Positions 1-7,797 of a stretch of DNA of 21,513 nucleotides are shown one piece after another. Source of the stretch: CAZDCZ01 sp964504155 (lineage in GTDB: Bacteria; Bacteroidota; Bacteroidia; Bacteroidales; UBA12077); the NCBI GenBank assembly GCA_964504155.1, contig CAZDCZ010000055.1, positions 1 through 21,513 of the forward strand, written 5' to 3'. How positions within the stretch are numbered: the stretch's first letter is position 1; every line of letters begins with the position of its first letter. Under the pieces are notes generated by a model. That model made no database searches. It saw only the letters and a list, made by a program, of their open reading frames with translations, and was not told where the DNA came from. A program made the position numbers and the translations under genes.

Positions 1-1907
1 GTATAATCTTCAACTTCGCCATAGCTAAATGAGCTCTCGCATGCTGTTGGTGCAGCATTATATTTCATGGTAACTCTCATTCGTGTTGTAACAGTAGCTG
101 TTCCGGCAGGAATTGTAATAGAACCATTAACAGTTGTTTTACTCATTGAACCGGCATCAAAAACATTTTCGTTTGCATCGTCGAAATCACCATCATGATT
201 TAAATCAATCCATATTTTCCAATATTCATTATAACTCGATCCGCTAAAATTAGGAGTTAAAGAGATATCGTATGTTTGCCCAACATTTAAATTAGCTGTC
301 ATTCCGGTATAATCGGAATAACCACTAGCACCTGAGGTGTTAGTAAAATCGCCAACTACAACTCCGGCAATCCACTCATATGAATAATCATCGCCTTGAG
401 ATGTACAATATTCAATAGGAATTGTTCCGGTAGTAGTAAATGTTTTTTCTGTACCATAACTTGTTCCTTTTGCATTAGTAGCAAACGAATTAACATAATA
501 TGTTGTTCCCGAAAGCAAACCATTCATTGTAATACTATAAGAACCTGATGTAACTGTAGGAGAAGTTTCAATAACCGTTCCTGAAGTTATTGTAGGGTTA
601 GAAGTTTTACTATAAACAACACCACTAGAAATAACTGTTGCACCACCATCGGCAGTAATATTTCCACCGCATATTGCTGTGTTATCGCCTATTGATGAAA
701 CGGAATTTGTTAATACAATTGGAGCAGTAGTACCGTCGTCTTGATATTTTAAATAACAAACAGAACAATCGACATGAGCAGAGCTTACAGCTAAACGCAT
801 ATAACCACCTTCTCCCCATGATTCTCCCCATGAGTTACGTAAAATCCAGTAATCTCCCTCAGTGGCATCGTGTCCCCATCCAACAAGTGATATTGCATGG
901 TTAGTTGTAGTATTATAACAAGGATTACCAGAGCAAGAAGTATTATTATCGGAATATACACCACCTGAATAATTTTGGAAATCGGTAGTAACATAAACGG
1001 CTGCATCAACAACACCATAAGTCATAATTGCAGTTTTTATTGCATCGTAATCGGCACAAGCAACTCTGTACCAATTTTCGAATTTTGTTTTAGGAGCATC
1101 AACAGTTCCCGCTGCACAAGATTGATTATCGGCATCTACATAAGGGAAATACGACTCGTCAACAATTCCTACGTCAACAAGAGCTTGTAATTCTTGATAA
1201 TCGTAATCGGCACCATTACATCCGCTAAAATGACCACTATAAGCAGGCATTTCGCTTAAACACCAGGCGATATATGCTTCTGAGAAATCGGCACAGTTAC
1301 TATCGTAATTTCCTGTAGCAACATTATACGAACCTTCGGCAGCAGCCGAGGCACCAAAAGAATAACAAGAACCACAACTACCCTGACTACGCACACCACC
1401 TATATAAGCATGACCATCTTTATCTCTCCAATCGAAAGAAACAGGAAGACTTTTTGCAGAAGCAAAATTTGGATCTGTTTTTGCAAAAGAATGAGGATTA
1501 ATAGAACTATTCTTTTGATATGGATCTAAAGCTTCTCCATTAATTTCCATTAATTCGAGCAAAGGAATTCTAACTTCTTCGCCTTTATCTGTTCTAATAC
1601 AAACAGCACGTTCAGTAACATAGCCATTTTCTTTTATTGTTTCGGTTTCGATATCGAAACCTAATTTTGCAGCATACGAATATTCTTGTGCTACTTTACC
1701 TTTATAGAAGTCCCAAGCATTAACTTTGGTTCCATCAGGCAAAACACACATACCAACTTCATTGCCTTTAGCATTTTTATCAATACTGTAACGATATCCT
1801 AACATCTCTGCATATTTTGCAGCAGGATCTACATAAGCTTTCTGAGCAAATACTCCGGATATTACAATAGTTAATAAGACAAATGTTAATAGTAAATTTC
1901 TTTTCAT
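1..1907 (-). CDS. Secreted papain-family (C1A) cysteine protease with DUF333 N-terminus and GEVED C-terminus, 3' truncated by window edge
   Basis: Open frame from an ATG at 1907 running off the window; about 635 residues are visible. A signal peptide (residues 1-21, cleavage after VFA) is followed by a DUF333-like segment (about 26-104; motif MCVLPDGT, then AWDFYKGK). The papain-like domain covers about 158-385 with a complete catalytic set: oxyanion Gln175 and Cys181 in QGSCGSCYSFG, His337 in NHAISLVGWG, and Asn358 in RNSWGESWGEGGY. A fibronectin-III-like stretch follows (about 395-490; TYYVNSFATNAKG), then a GEVED domain (about 498 onward) with a calcium-loop-like NHDGDFDD and ending in GEVEDY at the very edge. 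The likely role is an extracellular endopeptidase. In this phylum such proteins often end in a type IX secretion sorting domain, which would lie outside the window. No I29-type inhibitory propeptide is recognisable; the DUF333 region sits in its place. The protease assignment is firm; the substrate is unknown. Confidence 0.93.
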   Translation of the reverse strand, partial: MKRNLLLTFVLLTIVISGVFAQKAYVDPAAKYAEMLGYRYSIDKNAKGNEVGMCVLPDGTKVNAWDFYKGKVAQEYSYAAKLGFDIETETIKENGYVTERAVCIRTDKGEEVRIPLLELMEINGEALDPYQKNSSINPHSFAKTDPNFASAKSLPVSFDWRDKDGHAYIGGVRSQGSCGSCYSFGASAAAEGSYNVATGNYDSNCADFSEAYIAWCLSEMPAYSGHFSGCNGADYDYQELQALVDVGIVDESYFPYVDADNQSCAAGTVDAPKTKFENWYRVACADYDAIKTAIMTYGVVDAAVYVTTDFQNYSGGVYSDNNTSCSGNPCYNTTTNHAISLVGWGHDATEGDYWILRNSWGESWGEGGYMRLAVSSAHVDCSVCYLKYQDDGTTAPIVLTNSVSSIGDNTAICGGNITADGGATVISSGVVYSKTSNPTITSGTVIETSPTVTSGSYSITMNGLLSGTTYYVNSFATNAKGTSYGTEKTFTTTGTIPIEYCTSQGDDYSYEWIAGVVVGDFTNTSGASGYSDYTGMTANLNVGQTYDISLTPNFSGSSYNEYWKIWIDLNHDGDFDDANENVFDAGSMSKTTVNGSITIPAGTATVTTRMRVTMKYNAAPTACESSFSYGEVEDY

Positions 1908-1946
1908 ATTAAAATAATTTTGAGGTTAGGGTAAATTTATTTTGAG

Positions 1947-1956
1947 CCGAAATATA
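1947..1956 (-). promoter_or_regulatory. Possible -7 box for the C1A protease gene
   Basis: On the minus strand this reads TATATTTCGG, close to the Bacteroidota -7 consensus TAnnTTTG, about 40 bases upstream of the protease ATG. I do not see a well-spaced TTTG -33 element, and the region is very AT-rich, so a chance match is possible. The rest of the gap from 1908 to 2147 shows no gene and no strong hairpin. Confidence 0.25.
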
Positions 1957-2147
1957 TTTTATAATAAACATATAAAATAATATATTCGACAAACGACAAT
2001 TTTCTGCTTATAGAAAACAGATATCTCTGATTTTTTCACAAAAAAGTTGCAATAAAAATTAAACACTTGAAATAGGAGATTATCAAAAATTCTTTTTATA
2101 TTTCTGAATTCTTAAATTCTTAAAACAACAAATGAAACTCTTTGCTT

Positions 2148-2837
2148 ATGAAGCTAAATTGTGTAATAGTTGACGATGAGCAATTATCAATAAATATCTT
2201 AGAAAATCAAATTTCAAAAATACCTAATATAGAGATAGTTGCAACTTTCAGTAGTGCTTTTCCATTATATTCTTTATTACAAGAAAACGATATTGATATA
2301 CTATTTTTAGATATTGAAATGCCAAAACTTTCTGGTATCGATTTTATTAAATCAATAGATAATCCTCCGCACATAATAATTACTTCAGCAAATAAAATTT
2401 ATGCATTAGAAGGTTTTGACTTAAATGTTTCCGATTACCTTATTAAGCCAGTAGGTTTTCAACGACTATTAAAATCTATAAACAGAGTACTAGATAATAA
2501 AAAACACAAAACACAAAACTCTTTAGATAAAGATTATATTTATCTTAACGAGAACAAAAAAATGATAAAAATTAATTTCAAAAATATATATTATCTAGAA
2601 AGCATTAAAGATTATGTTAAAGTAGTTACTAAGAATAAAACCGTTACTACTAAGCAAAAACTAAATTATTTCGAGAATCTGCTTGACAATACAGAATTTA
2701 TACGAATTCACAGATCTTTTATTATTGCAAAAAACAAAATTGATGCATATTCATCAGCTCACATAGAAATTAATAACATTGAATTACCTATTGGAAGAAC
2801 ATACAAAGTTTCTGTATTAGAAATGCTTAAAAAATAA
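2148..2837 (+). CDS. LytTR-family response regulator
   Basis: A 229-residue DNA-binding response regulator. The receiver domain (about 1-120) has the acidic pair Asp9/Asp10, phospho-acceptor Asp55 in FLDIEMP, Thr79 and Lys100 in the KP motif, so it should be phosphorylatable. A LytTR DNA-binding domain follows (about 128-228), recognisable from IYYLESIKDYVKV and FIRIHRSFII. I start at the ATG at 2148; an in-frame TTG two codons upstream (2142) is possible, but MKLNCVIVDDE is the usual beginning for this family. No clear Shine-Dalgarno is present, as is common in this phylum. The gene lies 20 bases upstream of a membrane sensor kinase on the same strand and is very probably co-transcribed with it and phosphorylated by it. 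LytTR regulators more often partner with LytS-type (His_kinase) sensors, whereas this neighbour is of the HisKA type. Target genes are unknown. Confidence 0.95.
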   Translation: MKLNCVIVDDEQLSINILENQISKIPNIEIVATFSSAFPLYSLLQENDIDILFLDIEMPKLSGIDFIKSIDNPPHIIITSANKIYALEGFDLNVSDYLIKPVGFQRLLKSINRVLDNKKHKTQNSLDKDYIYLNENKKMIKINFKNIYYLESIKDYVKVVTKNKTVTTKQKLNYFENLLDNTEFIRIHRSFIIAKNKIDAYSSAHIEINNIELPIGRTYKVSVLEMLKK

Positions 2838-2857
2838 TTTTTGCTGGCAAATTTATT

Positions 2858-5800
2858 ATGACATACTTTAACAACATAAGATATTATTTAAGTTTCTTTC
2901 TTTTATTTACTAGCAATTATTTATTACTAGCACAAGAAAAAGGAAAAATTCTTTCGCAATATTATTCCCCTAAAGAATATAACGGAGGCACTCAAAATTG
3001 GGATATTGTACAAGACCAAAGAGGTGTTCTTTATTTCGGCAATCAGATTGGAGTAATTGAATATGATGGAGAAACATGGCGTACAATACCATTATCAAAT
3101 AATAGCTCGGTCCGTTCTTTATCAATTAATAATAATGGGAGTATTTTTGTTGGAGGAATTGGAGAAATAGGCTACCTTAAGCCTAACATAAAAGGGCATC
3201 TTGAATATCATTCTCTAAAAAATTTAATTGACTCATCGCATCAAGATTTTAGTGATGTATGGTCGTCGGAATGTCTTGAAAACAGCACCTATTTTCAGAG
3301 CGATAAATATATTATTAAATATTCCGATTCTAAACTTAAGTATTGGGAGAAAACACATTCATATTTTTATTTGATGTTTAAAGTTAACAACAAACTTTTT
3401 ATTCACGAAGTTGGAAAAGGCTTATTAAAAATGGGAAACGACGAATTAAGTTTAGTTGAAGATGGTGATTTTTTTGCCGACAAACGAATACATACTATTC
3501 TCCCTTATAAAAACAAATTACTTATTGGCACAAGATACAATGGCTTATATATTTATGATAGCAATAATAAAAAACACCGAATTACTAAATATTCTACAAT
3601 ATCTGCTCAGACAAAGGAAATAAACGACTTTTTAATTCAAAACACAATATATAGTGGAACACAAATAACAGATAGCACCTTTGCTATTTCAACTTTAAGT
3701 GCCGGAGCAATAATATTTAATATTAATGGAGTTATTTCTGATGTAATAAATAATGAATCGACAGATATCCCTAGAACTATTCACTGTTTATATTACTCTG
3801 CAAACCAATCGTTATGGCTTGGATATGGAAATGGGATAGGAAAAGTAAATATATCGCATCCTTTTAGATATTGGAATGAGACAACCGGGATAAATGGGAC
3901 AATAATGGATCTTATAGGATTCGACAATAAGTTATATATAGCATCTAGTACCGGGATATATTATTTTAACAGAGATGCTAAAAAGAAAGAATGTAAAATT
4001 AGTTCTTTCACAAAAATAGACGAATTTGTTGAACAGGTATGGGCACTTGATTATTTTATGCCTCCCGATTCTATAAATAACATTAAAAAATCAGATAAAC
4101 AAAACGACAATTATTTTCCTATAAAAAAACCCGTATTAATAGCCGGAACAAGTAAAGGATTATTTATATATAAGAATAAAAAAGTAAAAAAGCTTTTCAA
4201 TTATAAAAGTATCTATACAATATTTCAATCGGAAAAACATCCCGGAAAAATATTCGTTGGTCTTCGTAACGGTATTGCTTTAATTAGTTATTCAAATGGC
4301 AATTGGTATAATCATGGAATGATTAAAGGAATACAATCGCCTGTTAGAACAATACAAGAAGACCACAAAGGGAATATCTGGTTTACTGTTGATTTTAAAG
4401 GCTTATACAAAATAAATATAGATAATTTTCTATCGAAAGATAAACCTCTGCTTTGGGAAAATAATAATTCTATAACAGAACATTTCGACACAACAAATGG
4501 ATTACCATGTAACTCGGGTATAATGATTCATAAGTTAAAAAACCAAATGAAATTTTCGTGTAGCAAGGTTTTTTTCAATTACAACGATTCTACAAAAAAA
4601 TTCACTCAAGATACTAGTATTGGCGACAATTATGCTGATAGTTCGTGGAATAATATTCCACTAATAAGACTAGGTAATGATACCTGGATTAATACAGCAA
4701 ACAAAAGAAGCCAAAATGAAGATGGTAGTTTTTGTGGCGACAGCATAACATTTAAACCTTTATCGGAAACAATTATTAATAACGGATTTATTGAATCGGA
4801 TAGTATATTTTGGTTTGGAACAAGCGATGGTTTATTTCGATACACCTATATTGATCAAGACTTTAACACAAAATTCTATGTAATAATCAGAAGTGTTTAT
4901 GTTAATGATTCGCTAATATATTACGGAACAAATTATACAATAGACAAGAATAAAAATATTAATATTTTTAATAATACAAATATTAATATTGGAACTATTA
5001 TTCCATATAAAAATAATTCGATAAATTTTCAATTTGCTGCTGCTTTTTACGACGATGAATCGAAAAATATTTATAGTTATTATCTTGAAGGATACGATAA
5101 AAAATGGTCGGGATATAAGAAAAACACTCATAAAGAATACACAAATTTATATGAAGGAAATTACATTTTTCATGTTAAAGCAAAAAATCGATACACAGCA
5201 CTAAGTTCCGAAGCCCTATTTCATTTCGAAATAAAAACTCCCTGGTATAGAACAATATTGGCATATGTTATATATGCAATTATGACTTTTTTTATTATTT
5301 TAATAATTGTGAAATTATATACGCTACAATTAATTAGAGAAAAAAACAAACTAGAAAACATTATTGAAGATAGAACACAAAAAATAAAAAAACAAGCATC
5401 GAATTTAAGAAAAGCAAATATTGAATTATTAAAATTATCGAAGGTAGCAAGCGAAACAGAAAATGCCATAACTATTTTCGATAAGGATGGAAATATTCAA
5501 TGGGTAAATACCGGTTTTACAAAAATGTATGGTTTTACACTCGAACAATTCAAAAAAGAAAAAAGTAGTAATATTTTAGAAACAAGCGAAAACCCAAATA
5601 TTACTGATGCAATAAAACGATGCATTAATAATAAACAATCGATACAATACGAATTTAAAACTGCAAATAGAACCGGCAAAGATATATGGGCACAAACTAC
5701 TCTTACTCATGTTGAAGATATAGAAACCGGACAAATTATTATTATTGCTATTGAAACAGATATTACGAAACTAAAAGAAGCCGAACTTGAAATTCTTCAA

Positions 5801-6538
5801 CAAAAATCGAAAATCGAAAAACAACGAGATAATTTGGCAATAAGCAATGCTACAAAAAATAAGTTTTTCAGAATTATTGCTCACGATTTACGTAGTCCGA
5901 TTAGTACTCTTGTTAGTTCTAGTAGTTTTATTCTTGATGACATGAATAACCTTTCGAAACAAAAAACAAAACAATTTCTTGTTGAGTTAAATAAATTATC
6001 GCAGAACACTTTTAATCTGCTAGAAAATTTACTCGACTGGGGAAGTAATCAAACCGGGAATATAAAATTTTTGCCCAAGGAAATTGATCTTGAACTTATT
6101 ATTTTAGAAAATATTGAATTATACCAAACACGTATCGAAATAAAAAATATACATTTTACTTCTGCTATCCCGAGTGAAATAAATATTTATGCCGACGAAA
6201 ATATGATTAAAACTGTTATTAGAAATCTTCTTTCTAATGCAATAAAATTCACTCCTCATGGAGGGAAAATTAACATTATTGTACATGACACAGACAATTT
6301 TGTAATTACAGATATTGAAGATGATGGTATAGGTATTAATCCGGAAGATATTGATAAATTATTTAAAATAGACATACATCATTCTACACTGGGTACTGAT
6401 AATGAAAAAGGTTCGGGTTTGGGTTTAATACTTTGTAAAGAATTTATCGAAAAAAACCACGGAAAAATATTTATTAAAAGCGAACCTAATAAAGGTAGCA
6501 AGTTTACAATAATGCTTCCTAAAAACAAAATGTATTAA
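2858..6538 (+). CDS. Membrane sensor histidine kinase with periplasmic two-component-regulator propeller, PAS and HisKA/HATPase domains
   Basis: A 1226-residue kinase. A signal peptide (about 1-25) leads to a large periplasmic beta-propeller (about 40-660) built of Reg_prop-like repeats such as NWDIVQDQRGVLYFGN and IQEDHKGNIWFTVDFKGLYKI. A Y_Y_Y domain follows (about 715-793; SYYLEGYDKKWSGY), then one transmembrane helix (about 800-822), a coiled coil, and a PAS/PAC domain (about 860-985; ITIFDKDGNIQWVNTGF). The HisKA domain has phospho-acceptor His1009 in IIAHDLRSP. The HATPase domain has the N-box Asn1127 (LLSNAIKFTP), G1 DDGIGI and G2 GSGLGL. It stops there, with no fused receiver or AraC output, unlike the classic hybrid systems carrying the same sensor. 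The signal must therefore pass to a separate regulator, most likely the LytTR protein immediately upstream. In Bacteroides, related propellers sense glycans; the ligand here cannot be deduced. All catalytic boxes are intact. Confidence 0.95.
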   Translation: MTYFNNIRYYLSFFLLFTSNYLLLAQEKGKILSQYYSPKEYNGGTQNWDIVQDQRGVLYFGNQIGVIEYDGETWRTIPLSNNSSVRSLSINNNGSIFVGGIGEIGYLKPNIKGHLEYHSLKNLIDSSHQDFSDVWSSECLENSTYFQSDKYIIKYSDSKLKYWEKTHSYFYLMFKVNNKLFIHEVGKGLLKMGNDELSLVEDGDFFADKRIHTILPYKNKLLIGTRYNGLYIYDSNNKKHRITKYSTISAQTKEINDFLIQNTIYSGTQITDSTFAISTLSAGAIIFNINGVISDVINNESTDIPRTIHCLYYSANQSLWLGYGNGIGKVNISHPFRYWNETTGINGTIMDLIGFDNKLYIASSTGIYYFNRDAKKKECKISSFTKIDEFVEQVWALDYFMPPDSINNIKKSDKQNDNYFPIKKPVLIAGTSKGLFIYKNKKVKKLFNYKSIYTIFQSEKHPGKIFVGLRNGIALISYSNGNWYNHGMIKGIQSPVRTIQEDHKGNIWFTVDFKGLYKINIDNFLSKDKPLLWENNNSITEHFDTTNGLPCNSGIMIHKLKNQMKFSCSKVFFNYNDSTKKFTQDTSIGDNYADSSWNNIPLIRLGNDTWINTANKRSQNEDGSFCGDSITFKPLSETIINNGFIESDSIFWFGTSDGLFRYTYIDQDFNTKFYVIIRSVYVNDSLIYYGTNYTIDKNKNINIFNNTNINIGTIIPYKNNSINFQFAAAFYDDESKNIYSYYLEGYDKKWSGYKKNTHKEYTNLYEGNYIFHVKAKNRYTALSSEALFHFEIKTPWYRTILAYVIYAIMTFFIILIIVKLYTLQLIREKNKLENIIEDRTQKIKKQASNLRKANIELLKLSKVASETENAITIFDKDGNIQWVNTGFTKMYGFTLEQFKKEKSSNILETSENPNITDAIKRCINNKQSIQYEFKTANRTGKDIWAQTTLTHVEDIETGQIIIIAIETDITKLKEAELEILQQKSKIEKQRDNLAISNATKNKFFRIIAHDLRSPISTLVSSSSFILDDMNNLSKQKTKQFLVELNKLSQNTFNLLENLLDWGSNQTGNIKFLPKEIDLELIILENIELYQTRIEIKNIHFTSAIPSEINIYADENMIKTVIRNLLSNAIKFTPHGGKINIIVHDTDNFVITDIEDDGIGINPEDIDKLFKIDIHHSTLGTDNEKGSGLGLILCKEFIEKNHGKIFIKSEPNKGSKFTIMLPKNKMY

Positions 6539-6546
6539 TATTGTTC

Positions 6547-6571
6547 TAACTGTTATAATTATGAACAGTTA
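6547..6571. terminator. Weak bidirectional terminator hairpin between converging genes
   Basis: Perfect 8-bp stem TAACTGTT / AACAGTTA around a 9-base loop, 8 bases after the kinase stop codon and just past the hutG stop on the other strand. The flanks are AT-rich but have only short T runs. The position between two convergent genes fits a shared terminator; the strength is uncertain. Confidence 0.5.
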
Positions 6572-6580
6572 TTATCTAAT

Positions 6581-7591
6581 TTATTTATTATTTTCGAAAT
6601 ATGTATTTATTGCAGCGTAAATTATAACCGCAGCCAATTTCGATGTTTGATTATCGTGATCGAATCGTGGCGACACCTCTGCTATATCGAAACTAATAAC
6701 TTTCTTGTATGTTATTATTTCTTTAACAAAACGAACTACTACATCGGGTGATAGACCAAAAGGCTGAGGAGCAGACACTCCGGGAGCAAAAGCAGAAGAA
6801 AACACATCGCTACATATTGTTAAATAAATATGATCACATTTATCAACAAAACTCTTTATCCGATTGCTTATTGAAGTATAATTCTGTTCAACAATCTCTT
6901 TTGCATTAATATAGTCTGCGCCTAATTCTTTTGCACGATTAAAAAGACTTATTGTATTGCTATATGTTTGAGTTCCTATACACAGGTAATCGAATTTTAT
7001 TTTTTCTTTATTGCATTTTTCTGCAATTTGATAAAACATAGTTCCCGAAGAACCTTTATCTTTATACGGTCGCAAATCGAGATGAGCATCGAAATTGATA
7101 ATTCCCAGCGATGGTTTATTTTTATATTCTCTTAAATAATTAATTATCCCATTATAATTTCCAAAAGCAATTTCGTGTCCCCCACCCAATACAATGGGCA
7201 AAAAACCACAATCGAGAATTATGCTTATTGCTTTCGAGAGTGTTTCTTGAGCTTCTTCAAGCTCTATATCTTCGCATGAAATATCTCCGGCATCGAAAAT
7301 CTTTAGTCGTTTGTAATTTGTAACCGGCAAATTTGCTAATTCTTTTCTAATACTTTCCGGTCCGCGAGCAGCTCCTATTCTACCAAGATTTCTACTTACT
7401 CCTTTGTCGCAACAGAATCCGATAAAGCAAATTGCAAATTTATATTCTTTTAATTTCTTCTCTTTGCACTTATTCAAATCTATTACTTGTACTATCTGAT
7501 GCCATCGGTACGACAAAACATCATTTATATCATCTATCCTTCCTGTCCAATTATTTGAACTACCAGCCTTATAATTTTTTATTATATTCAT
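6581..7591 (-). CDS. hutG: Formimidoylglutamase (arginase/ureohydrolase family)
   Basis: 336 residues, the normal size for the arginase superfamily. Metal-site motifs are clear: His139 in GGGHE; Asp168, His170 and Asp172 in NFDAHLDLR; and Asp262 in ICSDVFSSAFAPGVSAPQPFGL. The APGVSAPQPFGL signature and the ending (VISFDIAEVSPRFD) point to HutG, which hydrolyses N-formimidoyl-L-glutamate to glutamate and formamide in histidine degradation, rather than to arginase or agmatinase. In the third metal motif, usually SxDxD, the first Asp position is Cys260. I believe this variant occurs in Bacteroidota relatives but cannot verify it here. No hutH, hutU or hutI is adjacent, so the pathway is presumably completed elsewhere in the genome. 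The ATG at 7591 is the only plausible start. Cytoplasmic; single-gene transcription unit. Confidence 0.9.
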   Translation of the reverse strand: MNIIKNYKAGSSNNWTGRIDDINDVLSYRWHQIVQVIDLNKCKEKKLKEYKFAICFIGFCCDKGVSRNLGRIGAARGPESIRKELANLPVTNYKRLKIFDAGDISCEDIELEEAQETLSKAISIILDCGFLPIVLGGGHEIAFGNYNGIINYLREYKNKPSLGIINFDAHLDLRPYKDKGSSGTMFYQIAEKCNKEKIKFDYLCIGTQTYSNTISLFNRAKELGADYINAKEIVEQNYTSISNRIKSFVDKCDHIYLTICSDVFSSAFAPGVSAPQPFGLSPDVVVRFVKEIITYKKVISFDIAEVSPRFDHDNQTSKLAAVIIYAAINTYFENNK

Positions 7592-7646
7592 AATTCCGAA
7601 ATTTCTTCAAAAATAATATAAACAAAAAAGAGGCTACCTAAAAAGT

Positions 7647-7737
7647 CCATATTATTCTGAGCGAAGTCGAAGAAACAAGCTCAACGAAGTTAATCTATCA
7701 GTTTAAAAATGAAACATTTCGACTTCGCCCAATATGG
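7647..7737. repeat. Short interspersed inverted-repeat element (MITE-like)
   Basis: About 91 bases bounded by imperfect inverted arms. The left arm (7647-7674) begins CCATATTATTCTGAGCGAAG and the right arm (7714-7737), read on the minus strand, begins CCATATTGGGCGAAGTCGAA. They share CCATATT and GCGAAGTCGAA, the left arm carrying four extra bases between them. The element lies in a 206-base gap between hutG and the fadL-like gene, has no ORF, and is more GC-rich than its surroundings. The arms resemble CGAAGTCGAA-type repeats that I recall as common in Bacteroidota intergenic DNA, but copy number cannot be judged from one window. It could also act as a terminator for the fadL-like gene. Confidence 0.6.
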
Positions 7738-7797
7738 CAAATTAAATTAAAATTTCACTTTTTGTACAGCTCACTTTAGTATAAATTGTTATTTTAT

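Noticed and set aside
2142..2147. TTG start two codons upstream of the LytTR regulator ATG
   Set aside because: The ATG at 2148 gives the family-typical N-terminus (MKLNCVIVDDE), and no ribosome-binding signal favours the TTG.
4950..4990. AATATTAATATT-type repeat in the kinase gene
   Set aside because: It is within coding sequence and codes an Asn/Ile-rich linker (NINIFNNTNINIG); it reflects AT-rich codon use rather than a DNA element.
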